DNA from: Akkermansiaceae bacterium
Lineage (GTDB): Bacteria > Verrucomicrobiota > Verrucomicrobiia > Verrucomicrobiales > Akkermansiaceae
Reading direction: 5' to 3'
DNA: 14,421 nt
Assembly (NCBI GenBank): GCA_903909905.1
Contig: CAIVXP010000181.1
Coordinates: 1 to 14,421 of the forward strand
The translations under genes were made by a program, and so were the position numbers. Under the pieces are notes generated by a model. That model had not been told where the DNA came from. It saw only the letters and a program-made list of their open reading frames with translations, and did not search any database. Position 1 is the stretch's first letter, and each line of letters starts with the position of its first letter. Of this stretch, positions 1 through 6,913 are shown piece after piece.

Positions 1-598
1 GCACAATTCCGGATTGTTGCGCATTTGCCATCGTCATCGGCACACCATGAAGAAGTTGCGTCGCAAATCCCGCAAGCAGCTTCATATCGTGATCAGGCCC
101 TGTGACCCCCAGCCATTTGATGGGCGAGATCCAAAAATTAAAATCACCCGACTTTTCCGAGTTTATCCGAATCACGGTTGAAAGCTCGGTTTCAACCCAA
201 AGCGATTCCTTTTGAAAAATTTCCGACAGCCATAGCGATGTATCCAACGCTCTTTTGAGCAGATTCGTGACATCATCCAAACCCAGCATCGCGTGCGAAA
301 CGAGCATCTCTACCGCCTCACCATCAACCCACTCGGTCACAATGTAAGGAATGTGGTCAATCTCATCACAGCCGCCGCCGAGCACCTGACGCAGGGACGG
401 ATGCTTGAGTGACGACAGGCCTTCGAGTGATTGCGCGTAGGCCGTGCGAGCGTCTTCATCGAGTCCACCACAGCCCTTCCCGAACGGAAAATAACGACGC
501 AAGGCAACCGCAGCACCCGTCTCCCTATCCGTGGCACGAAAAACAATCCCTTCGGGTCCCTGTGACATCAAATCATCAATCTGGAATCGGTCGTTCAT
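1..598 (-). CDS. Protein-kinase-like protein (probable pseudokinase), 3' partial
   Basis: An open frame starts at ATG 598-596 and runs without a stop off the left edge, giving 199 visible residues. The first 100 resemble a Ser/Thr kinase N-lobe: a strand and turn QGPEGIVFRATD (13-24) where the glycine loop should be, VALRRY (31-36) where VAxK lies, LSSLKHPSLRQVLG (61-74) like the alphaC-beta4 segment, and YIVTEWVDGE (85-94) like the hinge. The catalytic residues are not there: the VAxK lysine is Arg34, no HRD-type loop is seen, and FWISPIKWLG (155-164) stands where DFG is expected. It is therefore probably a pseudokinase with a binding or scaffolding role; this is inference. The C-terminal part lies outside the window. 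It is transcribed divergently from the DUF1287-like gene, and no Shine-Dalgarno motif precedes the ATG. The kinase fold assignment is by eye and moderately sure; the coding frame is fairly sure. Confidence 0.7.
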   Translation of the reverse strand, partial: MNDRFQIDDLMSQGPEGIVFRATDRETGAAVALRRYFPFGKGCGGLDEDARTAYAQSLEGLSSLKHPSLRQVLGGGCDEIDHIPYIVTEWVDGEAVEMLVSHAMLGLDDVTNLLKRALDTSLWLSEIFQKESLWVETELSTVIRINSEKSGDFNFWISPIKWLGVTGPDHDMKLLAGFATQLLHGVPMTMANAQQSGIV

Positions 599-904
599 GG
601 TGCGGTTCTAAGGTGGATTATTTCATCGCTCGCATACTTCGACGGCAGAAGGCGTGTATTCATTCGGTTTCAGATCAAAAAACCGGGATCTGCGCAAAAT
701 TTCGCATTTCTTAAGTATTTCCAATGGCTATGCGCCATGCGCCATGCGCCAATCTGAATGATCTAGCCTCGAGAGCCCTTGAAATCCAGTATCCTTGCAG
801 TCATACGGCATAGTGGCCCGATATTTTTTTGATTCGGCCATCCATATTGGTTCGCTTTTGATTGGCGCTTCATGTGAGTTTCGCCGCGTCGCAACCACCC
901 ACGA
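599..904. promoter_or_regulatory. Divergent intergenic region, probable promoters
   Basis: This 306-bp gap separates two divergent genes and should hold a promoter for each. It is more AT-rich than the operon. A weak sigma70-like candidate for the rightward gene is TTGAAA (779-784), a 17-bp spacer, then CATACG (802-807), with a poor -10. I found no convincing -35/-10 pair for the leftward gene. An imperfectly placed 6-bp inverted repeat (CAGATC 671-676, GATCTG 687-692) and the 7-bp tandem repeat at 730-750 are the only structures I see. No coding sequence here looks real. Confidence 0.4.
730..750. repeat. Three tandem copies of ATGCGCC
   Basis: ATGCGCC occurs three times head to tail (730-736, 737-743, 744-750) with no mismatch. 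It lies about 30 bp upstream of the weak -35 candidate of the rightward gene, between the two divergent start codons. It may be a replication-slippage product or a repeated regulator-binding site. The sequence alone does not decide between these. Confidence 0.85.
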
Positions 905-1660
905 ATGGCCCGTAAAAAGACCATATTTTATCAGACGATTGAGTACATCGGTCCGCCCCCACGCCTGCAGAAGCGGCGCAACCGGGTTGGTGGCTGGGTA
1001 ATCGTCCTTATCGCGACCAGTATCGGCGTCTGGATTGGCAAGCCGCTCATTCCGAGTGTGCGGGCGACGCAGCAGACCGCTTCGCTCAAACAGGCAACGC
1101 TGGTCACGGCGGCACTTGAGAAATCTTCGCAGCCAGGTTCGCAACTTGCGTTGGCGGCACTCGATTACACGAGCCGCGATGTCACCTTGGATTCCTCTTA
1201 CTACAAGATCGCCTTTCCGATGGGTGACATTGCCGCAGACAAGGGCATGGCGTCAGATTTGATTGTTCGTTCGCTGCGCCAGCTCGGCACCGACCCTCAG
1301 GCATTGGTGCACGAAGATATGAAGGCTCACTTCAATCGATATCCGCAATTGTGGAATGCGGCAGGCCCTGATCCGCACATCGATCACCGGCGTGTGGCAA
1401 ACCTTCAGCGATTCTTCGAGCGCAAGGGCGAGGTGCTCAAGCCTTCGCGCAATCCTGAAGACTACGCGCCCGGAGACATCGTCGTGTGGTCGCTTGCAAG
1501 TGCGGAAAAACACATCGGCATCATTGTGCCGGGACCTGGCGCCAATTCGCACGAACCTTGGGTCGTTCACCACCTCGATGAAAAGCCGAAGTGGGAAAAT
1601 GTGCTCTTCGACTTCAGCATCGAAGGTCATTACCGCTACGCAGGGCCAAAACCCAACTGA
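905..1660 (+). CDS. Membrane-anchored DUF1287-family protein, cysteine-free
   Basis: A 251-residue protein. Residues 1-28 are basic, 30-46 form one hydrophobic segment (WVIVLIATSIGVWIG), and the rest should lie in the periplasm as a signal-anchored domain. Residues 98-250 follow the DUF1287 (YijF-like) pattern: YYKIAFPMGDI (99-109), KGMASDLIVRSLR (113-125), VHEDM (135-139), IDHRRVANL (159-167), APGDIVVW (188-195), HIGII (203-207), VVHH (220-223) and GHYRY (241-245). Family members, as I recall them, read G-V-C-T-D where this protein has G-M-A-S-D (114-118). The whole protein contains no cysteine, so a thiol-based NlpC/P60-like activity seems unlikely here. The true biochemical role of DUF1287 is not known to me. 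ATG 905 is the first start after an in-frame TGA at 875. No Shine-Dalgarno motif is visible. The gene converges with map, 13 bp apart. Confidence 0.85.
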   Translation: MARKKTIFYQTIEYIGPPPRLQKRRNRVGGWVIVLIATSIGVWIGKPLIPSVRATQQTASLKQATLVTAALEKSSQPGSQLALAALDYTSRDVTLDSSYYKIAFPMGDIAADKGMASDLIVRSLRQLGTDPQALVHEDMKAHFNRYPQLWNAAGPDPHIDHRRVANLQRFFERKGEVLKPSRNPEDYAPGDIVVWSLASAEKHIGIIVPGPGANSHEPWVVHHLDEKPKWENVLFDFSIEGHYRYAGPKPN

Positions 1661-1673
1661 GCGCCGAAAATTT

Positions 1674-2516
1674 TCACCACGCTGGGAGACCCAGCATTTC
1701 AGGCAGTGCCTCACGGGGACGCCAAGTGAGGATCTCCGGTTCGCCGTCAGTCACTAAAACCGTGTGCTCAAAATGCGCAGATGGTTTGCGGTCTTCGGTG
1801 ATGACCGTCCAGCCATCGTCGAGAATGCGCACGGCAGGCAGGCCGGCATTGACCATCGGCTCGATGGCAAGCGTCATGCCCGGCACGAGCACTGGAGTCT
1901 TTCCTTGCGGGCGGTAATTTGGAATTTGCGGTTCCTCGTGCAAACGGCGGCCTACGCCATGGCCGACAAATTCTCTCACCACGGTAAAGCCGCGTGGCAC
2001 GACGAAGTCCTCCACGGCACCGCACAGATCGGCCAGCCTGCGGCCGGCACGCGCGTGTGAAATCGCCTGGAACAGTGATTGCTCGGTTGCGGCGAGCAGC
2101 AGCTTGGTTTCCGTAGGAATATCCCCTGCCGCGACCGTTGTCGCATTGTCACCGATGAAGCCGCTCTTAATGATGCCGACATCGATTTTGACAATGTCGC
2201 CCGGCATGATTTTACGTGCGCCGCCAATCCCGTGCACCACTTCTTCATTGATCGAAATGCAGATGTGCCCGGGAAACCCGCGGTACCCTAGAAACGCGCT
2301 TTTGCAATCATGCTCGCGCATCAACTCCGCGGCAAGCCGATCGATTTCACCGGTGCTGCGACCGGGCGCGACTTCGCGCGCGAGCGCTTGGAGAATTGAT
2401 GACGCGATCGAACCTGCCTTGCGCATGAATTCGATTTCGCGCGGTGATTTGATGGGGATGCGGGTTTTGCGAGACACCTTAAAAAGTCGTGGGATGGAGG
2501 AGAAGAGGCGTTTCAC
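1674..2516 (-). CDS. map: Methionine aminopeptidase, type I
   Basis: Removes the initiator methionine from nascent proteins in the cytoplasm. The 280-residue sequence has the full pita-bread active site: His95 (EVVHGIGG), metal ligands Asp112 (KIDVG) and Asp123 (GDNATT), His186 (GHGVGRRLHEEP), Glu219 (AIEPMV) and Glu250 (FEHTVLVT). There is no Zn-finger N-terminal extension, but about 18 extra basic residues precede the usual start of the domain (IPIKSPREIEFMRKAG). The chosen start is GTG 2516, which overlaps the adk stop as GTGA, pointing to translational coupling with adk. It is the last gene of the minus-strand block, and its stop is 13 bp from the convergent gene's stop. The secY-adk-map order is common in bacteria. 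Confidence 0.96.
   Translation of the reverse strand: MKRLFSSIPRLFKVSRKTRIPIKSPREIEFMRKAGSIASSILQALAREVAPGRSTGEIDRLAAELMREHDCKSAFLGYRGFPGHICISINEEVVHGIGGARKIMPGDIVKIDVGIIKSGFIGDNATTVAAGDIPTETKLLLAATEQSLFQAISHARAGRRLADLCGAVEDFVVPRGFTVVREFVGHGVGRRLHEEPQIPNYRPQGKTPVLVPGMTLAIEPMVNAGLPAVRILDDGWTVITEDRKPSAHFEHTVLVTDGEPEILTWRPREALPEMLGLPAW
1681..1695. terminator. Possible weak terminator hairpin between convergent genes
   Basis: GCTGGG (1681-1686) and CCCAGC (1690-1695) form a perfect 6-bp stem with a 3-nt loop. It lies 20 bp after the DUF1287-like stop and inside the last codons of map. On the plus strand it is followed only by ATTTC, not a proper T-run, so it is at best a weak terminator. A 10-bp palindrome GAAAATTTTC (1666-1675) lies beside it. 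The call is tentative because the stem bases also encode map residues. Confidence 0.25.
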
Positions 2517-3184
2517 GCCGCACAGGATGGGTTGATGAAATGAGCGAGAATTTTCGCCGCCACCTCATCCTGTGGAGCGGTGGCATCGCAAGCAAAAAGC
2601 CGTCCTTCCTTGTGATAATGCCCAACAACCGGCAGCGTGAGTTTTTCGAACTCCTGGTGGCGCATGCGAAAGTTCTCCTCGTTGTCGTCGCTGCGATGTT
2701 GCGCGACCTGACCGCAAACCGGGCAATGCTTGCCCTCGCTCAGTTGCGCCACTTGACCGGTCCACCGGCAGTCGGGGCATTCGACGCGCTGGCTGATGCG
2801 CTGGAGCAAAACAGCGAAGGGCACTTCAAGCGAGATCGCACAATCGATCGCGAGCTTGTGTTGCGATAGCCATTCATCAAGGAATTCCGCCTGCGGCAAA
2901 CTGCGCGGAAAACCGTCGAGGATCCATCCGCCGGATTGTTTCGAAAGCCAATCAGCCAGGATGCGACACATCAGGTCATCGGGCAGGTATTCACCACGCG
3001 CAAGGATCGGGGCTGCGATTTTTCCGAGCTCGGTCTGATTTTCAACCTGCTCACGAAGCACTGCACCGGTGCTGAGATAGCCAAGGCCAAGACTGTTGGC
3101 CAGCTTCTTTCCCTGCGTCCCTTTGCCGGAAGCCGGTGGGCCGAGAAGAACAATGCGTAGCGGTCTGGCCTTGGGATCGCTCAA
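2513..3184 (-). CDS. adk: Adenylate kinase with Zn-finger-type LID
   Basis: Interconverts ATP + AMP and 2 ADP in the cytoplasm. Visible motifs in the 223 residues are the P-loop GPPASGKGT (15-23), the AMP-binding segment YLSTGAVLREQ (36-46), DGFPRS (90-95), and a long LID with four cysteines, CPDC (136-139) and CPVC (154-157), that should bind zinc as in Gram-positive-type long-form enzymes. The C-terminal part carries the conserved R-x-x-x-F/Y pattern (NFRMRHQEFEK). I place the start at TTG 3184, which shares TTGA with the secY stop. An upstream start at 3247 would add about 21 residues read from the secY 3' end and absent from the family. Coupling to secY upstream and map downstream is likely through the 4-bp overlaps. 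Confidence 0.94.
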   Translation of the reverse strand: MSDPKARPLRIVLLGPPASGKGTQGKKLANSLGLGYLSTGAVLREQVENQTELGKIAAPILARGEYLPDDLMCRILADWLSKQSGGWILDGFPRSLPQAEFLDEWLSQHKLAIDCAISLEVPFAVLLQRISQRVECPDCRWTGQVAQLSEGKHCPVCGQVAQHRSDDNEENFRMRHQEFEKLTLPVVGHYHKEGRLFACDATAPQDEVAAKILAHFINPSCAA

Positions 3185-4683
3185 TGGAGGCGTTTGTAAA
3201 TGTAAACCGTCATGCCGATAACGATCAGCACAGCGATCACAGTCCACAGGTAAACCAAGGCAGTGCGCGAGGCTGAGTCACCGCCAGGGCCCAGGCGGTC
3301 GTAGCGACCCTTGAGTTTGCCCTTACGAAGGAAGCCATCGTAATGCTTTTGCAGCAATTGGGTTTCTACCTGACGCATCACGTCAAGCACGACGCCGACC
3401 ATGATCAGCAGTGAGGTGCCACCAAAAAATTGCAGCACCAACGAGCCGGGAGGAAGGCCGACTACTTTGCCAGTGAGCACCGGGAGCACAAAGAGCGCCG
3501 TCAGGAAAATCGCGCCGGCGAATGTGAGGCGGGTCATTGTGAAGTCGAGGAAATCGGCAGTAGGCTTGCCGGGGCGTACACCGGGAATGTAGCCGCCATT
3601 GCGCTTGAGGTCCTCGGAAATCTGTGAGGGCTGGAACATCATTGCCACCTAGAAATACGAGAAGAGGAAAATTCCAAGACCACCAAGGATGTAATACCAG
3701 AGACCGCCGCCAACGAGCTCGCCGTAGAGCTTGGTAGCCCATGGCTGGCCGGCAAAAAACCATTGCAGCATCATTGGCGGCAGGGAAAGAACCGCGGATG
3801 CAAAAATGATCGGCATCACGCCGGCATAATTGACCTTGAGGGGGAGATACTGGGTCTGCCCACCGAATTGTTTGCGGCCGACCACGCGCTTGGCGTATTG
3901 GACGGCGATGCGGCGTTGGGCCTGAGTGATCGCGATCGTTGCGGCGATGACCACCAACAGAAGCACAATCATCACCACCATCATGATCGCATTGTATTTG
4001 CTTACGCCTTCGCCGGTGACAAAGTATTTCCATGCCTGAATCAGCGCGCCGGGAAGCGCTGAAATCACGTTAACCGTGATGATGATCGAGGTGCCGTTGC
4101 CGATCCCTTTTTCCGTGATCTGGTCGCCAATCCACATCAGCAGAACGGTACCGGCCACGATCGTGACAACTGTGAGGAACATCCAGATGTACGATGGGTC
4201 GGGCACGAGGTTGCCGAAGCGTTCGATGCCCGCCATGTATGGGATGGTGCTGGGATTAGTCAGTGACTTCGCTACAAAGAAACCCTGCACCAAAGCGATA
4301 CCGATGGTGATGTAACGAGTGTACTGGGTGATTTTTTGGCGTCCGCCATCCTCACGCGCGAGGCGCGAGAGCTTCGGCACGACAGCAGTGAGCAACTGAA
4401 CCATGATCGATGCCGAGATGTAAGGCATGATGCCGAGCGCGAAGATGCCGGCCTGCTGGAGACCGCCGCCCGAGAAGACCGTGAGCAATGCGGTAATGCC
4501 CCCAGTGGCGCTCTTTGGATCCTGTTTCTGAATGTCGTCGAGCCATGCGCTGATGACCGTAGCATCGACGCCGGGAAGCGTGATGTGAACGCCGAGGCGA
4601 ATGATGACGATCAACGCGAGGGTGAAAAGAATGCGGTCCCGGAGTTCCGGGATTTTCCAGGTGTTGGCGAAGGCGGAAATCAT
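3181..4683 (-). CDS. secY: Preprotein translocase SecY, interrupted by in-frame TAG
   Basis: Core channel of the Sec translocon in the inner membrane. The frame from ATG 4683 to TGA 3181 has 500 codons, with TAG at codon 345 (3649-3651). Both sides are clearly SecY: ALGIMPYISASIMVQLL (82-98), GRQKITQYTRY (114-124), the signature GDQITEKGIGNGTSI (186-200), then after the TAG FQPSQISEDLKRNGGYIPG and QFFGGTSLLIMVGVVLD. The TAG falls in TM8, where E. coli has the Tyr of FFYTALVF. One base change from TGG, TAT, TAC or CAG would give it. Without readthrough the product would lack TM9 and TM10. A GTG directly follows the stop and two ATGs soon after, so reinitiation is conceivable. The C-terminus carries an additional hydrophobic helix (about 476-495). 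ATG 4683 begins a typical N-terminus; an in-frame TTG at 4722 is less likely. No strong Shine-Dalgarno motif is seen. Confidence 0.93.
3649..3651 (-). other. secY: In-frame TAG within secY
   Basis: Read on the minus strand: TCG TAT TTC TAG GTG GCA ATG ATG TTC. The frame is SecY on both sides and shows no other lesion, so this is a single-codon interruption and not a frameshift. It could be a sequencing or assembly error, a recent mutation, or a codon that is read through. Confidence 0.97.
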
Positions 4684-4722
4684 GGGGATCTCAGGGGAAT
4701 TCGTGCTTGGGTGGTGACGCAA

Positions 4723-4752
4723 GACGAGGAAGCGTGATGGCGCTTCCTCGTC
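4723..4752 (-). promoter_or_regulatory. Perfect 12-bp hairpin between rplO and secY
   Basis: GACGAGGAAGCG (4723-4734) and CGCTTCCTCGTC (4741-4752) pair without mismatch around a 6-nt loop. The hairpin sits in the 104-bp rplO-secY gap, 35 nt after the rplO stop and 39 nt before the secY ATG, the longest gap within the minus-strand block. The minus-strand sequence that follows is TTGCGTCACC, which has no U-run, so it does not look like an intrinsic terminator. An attenuator, an RNase processing site or a protein-binding site setting secY expression relative to the ribosomal genes is more likely; this is inference. Confidence 0.7.
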
Positions 4753-4787
4753 GGAGTTCGGAAATTGTCCGGCAAGGAATCGATTGA

Positions 4788-5231
4788 TCAGGCCTTGATG
4801 TTGCCACCAGCCTTTTCAATCTTGCCGCGGGCGGAGGCGCTGACGCTGTCGACTTCGATGGTGTAAGCCTTCTCGACTTCTCCATCGGCAAGCAACTTCA
4901 CTCGGTCGCAACGGCCATTGAGGAGGCCGGCTTTGCGAAGCGACTCCTCGTTGATGAGGGCGCCTGCTTCGAAGCGGGCATCGAGGTCGCCGACATTGAC
5001 CACGCCGGTTTTGTCGCGGAAGTCGAAGTTGTTGAATCCGCGCTTGGGAAGACGGCGGTGAAGTGGCATCTGGCCACCTTCGAAACCAACGCGGGTGCCG
5101 CTGCCGGAGCGGGCCTTCTGACCTTTGTTGCCTTTGCAGGCGGTCTTGCCGTGGCCGGAGCTCTCGCCGCAGCCGAGGCGCTTGATGCGATGCTTGGCTC
5201 CGGGGTTGGGGCTGTAAGAGTGGAGGTTCAT
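4788..5231 (-). CDS. rplO: 50S ribosomal protein L15
   Basis: A large-subunit protein of 147 residues, close to the family's usual length. The N-terminus is typical: MNLHSYSPNPGAKHRIKRLGCGESSGHGKTACKG follows the L15 pattern of a basic, glycine-rich extension (RxGRGxGSGxGKTxGRGhKG), with GFEGGQMPLHRRLPKRGF at about 49-66. The C-terminus has the expected beta strands ending in KAGGNIKA. The ATG at 5231 has no evident Shine-Dalgarno motif. Upstream, rpsE is 46 bp away, with no room for rpmD (L30), which usually lies here. Downstream is the hairpin before secY. Confidence 0.96.
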   Translation of the reverse strand: MNLHSYSPNPGAKHRIKRLGCGESSGHGKTACKGNKGQKARSGSGTRVGFEGGQMPLHRRLPKRGFNNFDFRDKTGVVNVGDLDARFEAGALINEESLRKAGLLNGRCDRVKLLADGEVEKAYTIEVDSVSASARGKIEKAGGNIKA

Positions 5232-5277
5232 GTCTTGTTCTTATGTTAGATTGGCTGAATCAGGCTGATCTGTGAAA

Positions 5278-5940
5278 TCAGATGGCCTTTTCCTTTTTCT
5301 TTTTACCGCGGCCCGAGAGGATTTGGTCGCGGGTGCGGAGTTGGGAGAGGGCCTTAAGGGTGGCCTTGACCACGTTGGCGTGGTTGGACGAACCCATCGA
5401 CTTGGCAAGCACGTCGCGGATGCCGACCGCTTCGCAAACAGCGCGGACGCCGCCGCCGGCGATGATGCCGGTACCGGGAGAAGCGGGCTTGAGGAGCACC
5501 TTGCCCCCGCCGAACTCGGCGTAGATTTCATGCGGGATGGTGCCATCGACGATGCTCATTGGCTTGAGCACCTTGCGCGCGCTTTCGCTGGCTTTCTTGA
5601 TCGCATCGGCGACTTCGTTGGCCTTACCGAAGCCGAGGCCGACCTTACCGATCTTGTCGCCGGAGACGACGAGGGCGGAGAAGCTGAAGCGACGGCCGCC
5701 TTTGACGACCTTGGCGCATCGGTTGATGAACACGACCTTTTCGGCGAGCTCGTTGCCTTCGGAATCGGTCGGTGCCTGGCGTTCTTCACGCCTTGGGCCG
5801 CCGCGTCCGCGACCTTGACCGCCGCCTTGACCGCCGCCTTGACCGCGGCCTCCTTGGTAGGCCTGTTGCGGGGCCGGAGCTTCCGCGATGGGAGCCGCCG
5901 GGGTGACAGCAGGCGTTTCGTTTTCTGGAATCGTTACCAT
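5278..5940 (-). CDS. rpsE: 30S ribosomal protein S5 with Gly/Arg-rich N-terminal extension
   Basis: S5 lies at the mRNA entry side of the small subunit and helps decoding accuracy. The S5 core is at residues 66-220: [41 protein letters not shown], and the second domain [19 protein letters not shown] and [13 protein letters not shown]. Before it lies a roughly 55-residue extension, acidic/proline-alanine at 1-28 and then QGGG repeats and RGRGG (29-50). No internal Met occurs before residue 128, so the extension is part of the gene unless a non-ATG start is used. The QGGG part is encoded by a 12-bp DNA repeat. The C-terminus is a lysine-rich tail ([11 protein letters not shown]). No Shine-Dalgarno motif is seen. 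Confidence 0.95.
   Translation of the reverse strand: MVTIPENETPAVTPAAPIAEAPAPQQAYQGGRGQGGGQGGGQGRGRGGPRREERQAPTDSEGNELAEKVVFINRCAKVVKGGRRFSFSALVVSGDKIGKVGLGFGKANEVADAIKKASESARKVLKPMSIVDGTIPHEIYAEFGGGKVLLKPASPGTGIIAGGGVRAVCEAVGIRDVLAKSMGSSNHANVVKATLKALSQLRTRDQILSGRGKKKKEKAI
5813..5848. repeat. Three 12-bp tandem repeats inside rpsE
   Basis: CCTTGACCGCCG repeats at 5813-5824 and 5825-5836, then CCTTGACCGCGG at 5837-5848 with one change. On the coding strand it specifies the QGGG motifs of the S5 N-terminal extension. The period is a multiple of three, so copy-number change would keep the frame and alter the length of the tail. Confidence 0.85.
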
Positions 5941-5966
5941 GATGGGATGATGGGCAGGTCGTTGGA

Positions 5967-6323
5967 TTAGAATTGGAGGCCACCTTCGCGGGCTGCGTCG
6001 GCGAGGGCTTTGACTTTACCGTGGTAGAGGTGACCACCGCGGTCGAAGACCACATTGCTGATGTTGGAACCCTTGGCGCGCTCGGCGATGAGCTTGCCAA
6101 CCTTCTGGGCGCTTTCGACATTCGATGAAGCCTTCTCGATCGACTTGTCGAGGGTCGAGGCGGCGACGAGGGTACGACCGACGCTGTCGTCGATGACCTG
6201 GGCGTAGATGTGCTGGTTTGAGTAGTGGATGGCCAGGCGTGGGCGCTCCGTGGTTCCGCTGACCTTGCGGCGGATGCGTTTGTGGATGCGCTGGCGGATC
6301 GACTTGCGTTTGATGATGCTCAT
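5967..6323 (-). CDS. rplR: 50S ribosomal protein L18
   Basis: Binds 5S rRNA together with L5 in the central protuberance. The 118 residues match the family's length and pattern: a basic N-terminus ([21 protein letters not shown]), [20 protein letters not shown] (28-47), LVAASTLDK, and the C-terminal [32 protein letters not shown] 6323 gives the expected N-terminus. It lies between rplF and rpsE with short gaps (20 and 26 bp), the usual spc order. No Shine-Dalgarno motif is seen. Nothing unusual is visible in the protein. Confidence 0.97.
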   Translation of the reverse strand: MSIIKRKSIRQRIHKRIRRKVSGTTERPRLAIHYSNQHIYAQVIDDSVGRTLVAASTLDKSIEKASSNVESAQKVGKLIAERAKGSNISNVVFDRGGHLYHGKVKALADAAREGGLQF

Positions 6324-6343
6324 ATTGCCGTGATGGTAATGGA

Positions 6344-6883
6344 TTATTTGCCGACGCTCTTGCCTTCCTTGCGGCGGACTTTCTCATCCGAATAGCGCAC
6401 GCCCTTCCCCTTGTAGGGTTCCGGTGGGTAGTAGCCGCGGACCTCGGCGGCAAACTGTCCGACGAGTTGTTTGTCGATGCCCTCGACCTTGATCTTGGTG
6501 TTTTCGTTCACCGTGACCGTAAGGCCGCTGGGGATGGGGTGAAGAAGCGGGTGGGAGCGACCGAGGGAGAGATCGAGATCCTTGCCTTTGACGGCGGCGC
6601 GGAGGCCGACGCCTTGGATTTCGAGATCCTTCACAAAGCCCTTTGAAACGCCGATGATCATGTTATTGATCAGGCTGCGTGCGGTGCCGTGGAGGGCCTT
6701 GAGTTGGCGGGTCTCGGTGTTGCGTGAAACCGTGACAGCGCCTTCCTCGGCCGTGAGTGAGATGCCTTCAGGCAAGCTGAAGTCGAGTTTGCCTTTCGGG
6801 CCTTCGACGACGACATTGCGGCCGTCGAGCTTGACGGCGACTTTTTCGGGCAGGGAGATTGGTTTGAGTCCGACTCGTGACAT
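6344..6883 (-). CDS. rplF: 50S ribosomal protein L6
   Basis: A large-subunit protein near the sarcin-ricin loop and factor-binding site. The 179 residues form the two repeated L6 domains: [19 protein letters not shown] at the N-terminus, [20 protein letters not shown] (63-82), and the C-terminal signature ending [21 protein letters not shown]. The length is normal. The start is supported by an AAGGA motif (6894-6898) 10 nt before ATG 6883, one of the few Shine-Dalgarno-like sites in the cluster. Neighbours are rpsH upstream and rplR downstream. Confidence 0.97.
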   Translation of the reverse strand: MSRVGLKPISLPEKVAVKLDGRNVVVEGPKGKLDFSLPEGISLTAEEGAVTVSRNTETRQLKALHGTARSLINNMIIGVSKGFVKDLEIQGVGLRAAVKGKDLDLSLGRSHPLLHPIPSGLTVTVNENTKIKVEGIDKQLVGQFAAEVRGYYPPEPYKGKGVRYSDEKVRRKEGKSVGK

Positions 6884-6913
6884 GGTGATGTTTTCCTTTC
6901 GCGAGTAAGTGGT

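Noticed and set aside
409..714. Plus-strand open frame of 101 codons
   Set aside because: It is antisense to the kinase-like frame, which has convincing kinase N-lobe motifs; the translation looks like a shadow.
728..1144. Minus-strand open frame of 138 codons across the intergenic region and the start of the DUF1287-like gene
   Set aside because: No recognisable protein pattern, and it overlaps a well-supported gene on the other strand; it includes the 7-bp repeat array.
3181..3648. Separate gene for a small SecY-like protein starting at the GTG after the TAG
   Set aside because: It is in the same frame as, and directly continuous with, the upstream SecY half, so one interrupted gene is the simpler reading; independent expression is kept only as a possibility.
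4684..4722. Upstream TTG start for secY at 4722
   Set aside because: The added 13 residues are polar and unlike SecY, and the TTG touches the base of the hairpin; ATG 4683 gives a typical SecY N-terminus.
4723..4752. Intrinsic terminator after rplO
   Set aside because: The stem is perfect, but no U-run follows on the minus strand, so it is listed as a regulatory hairpin and not as a terminator.
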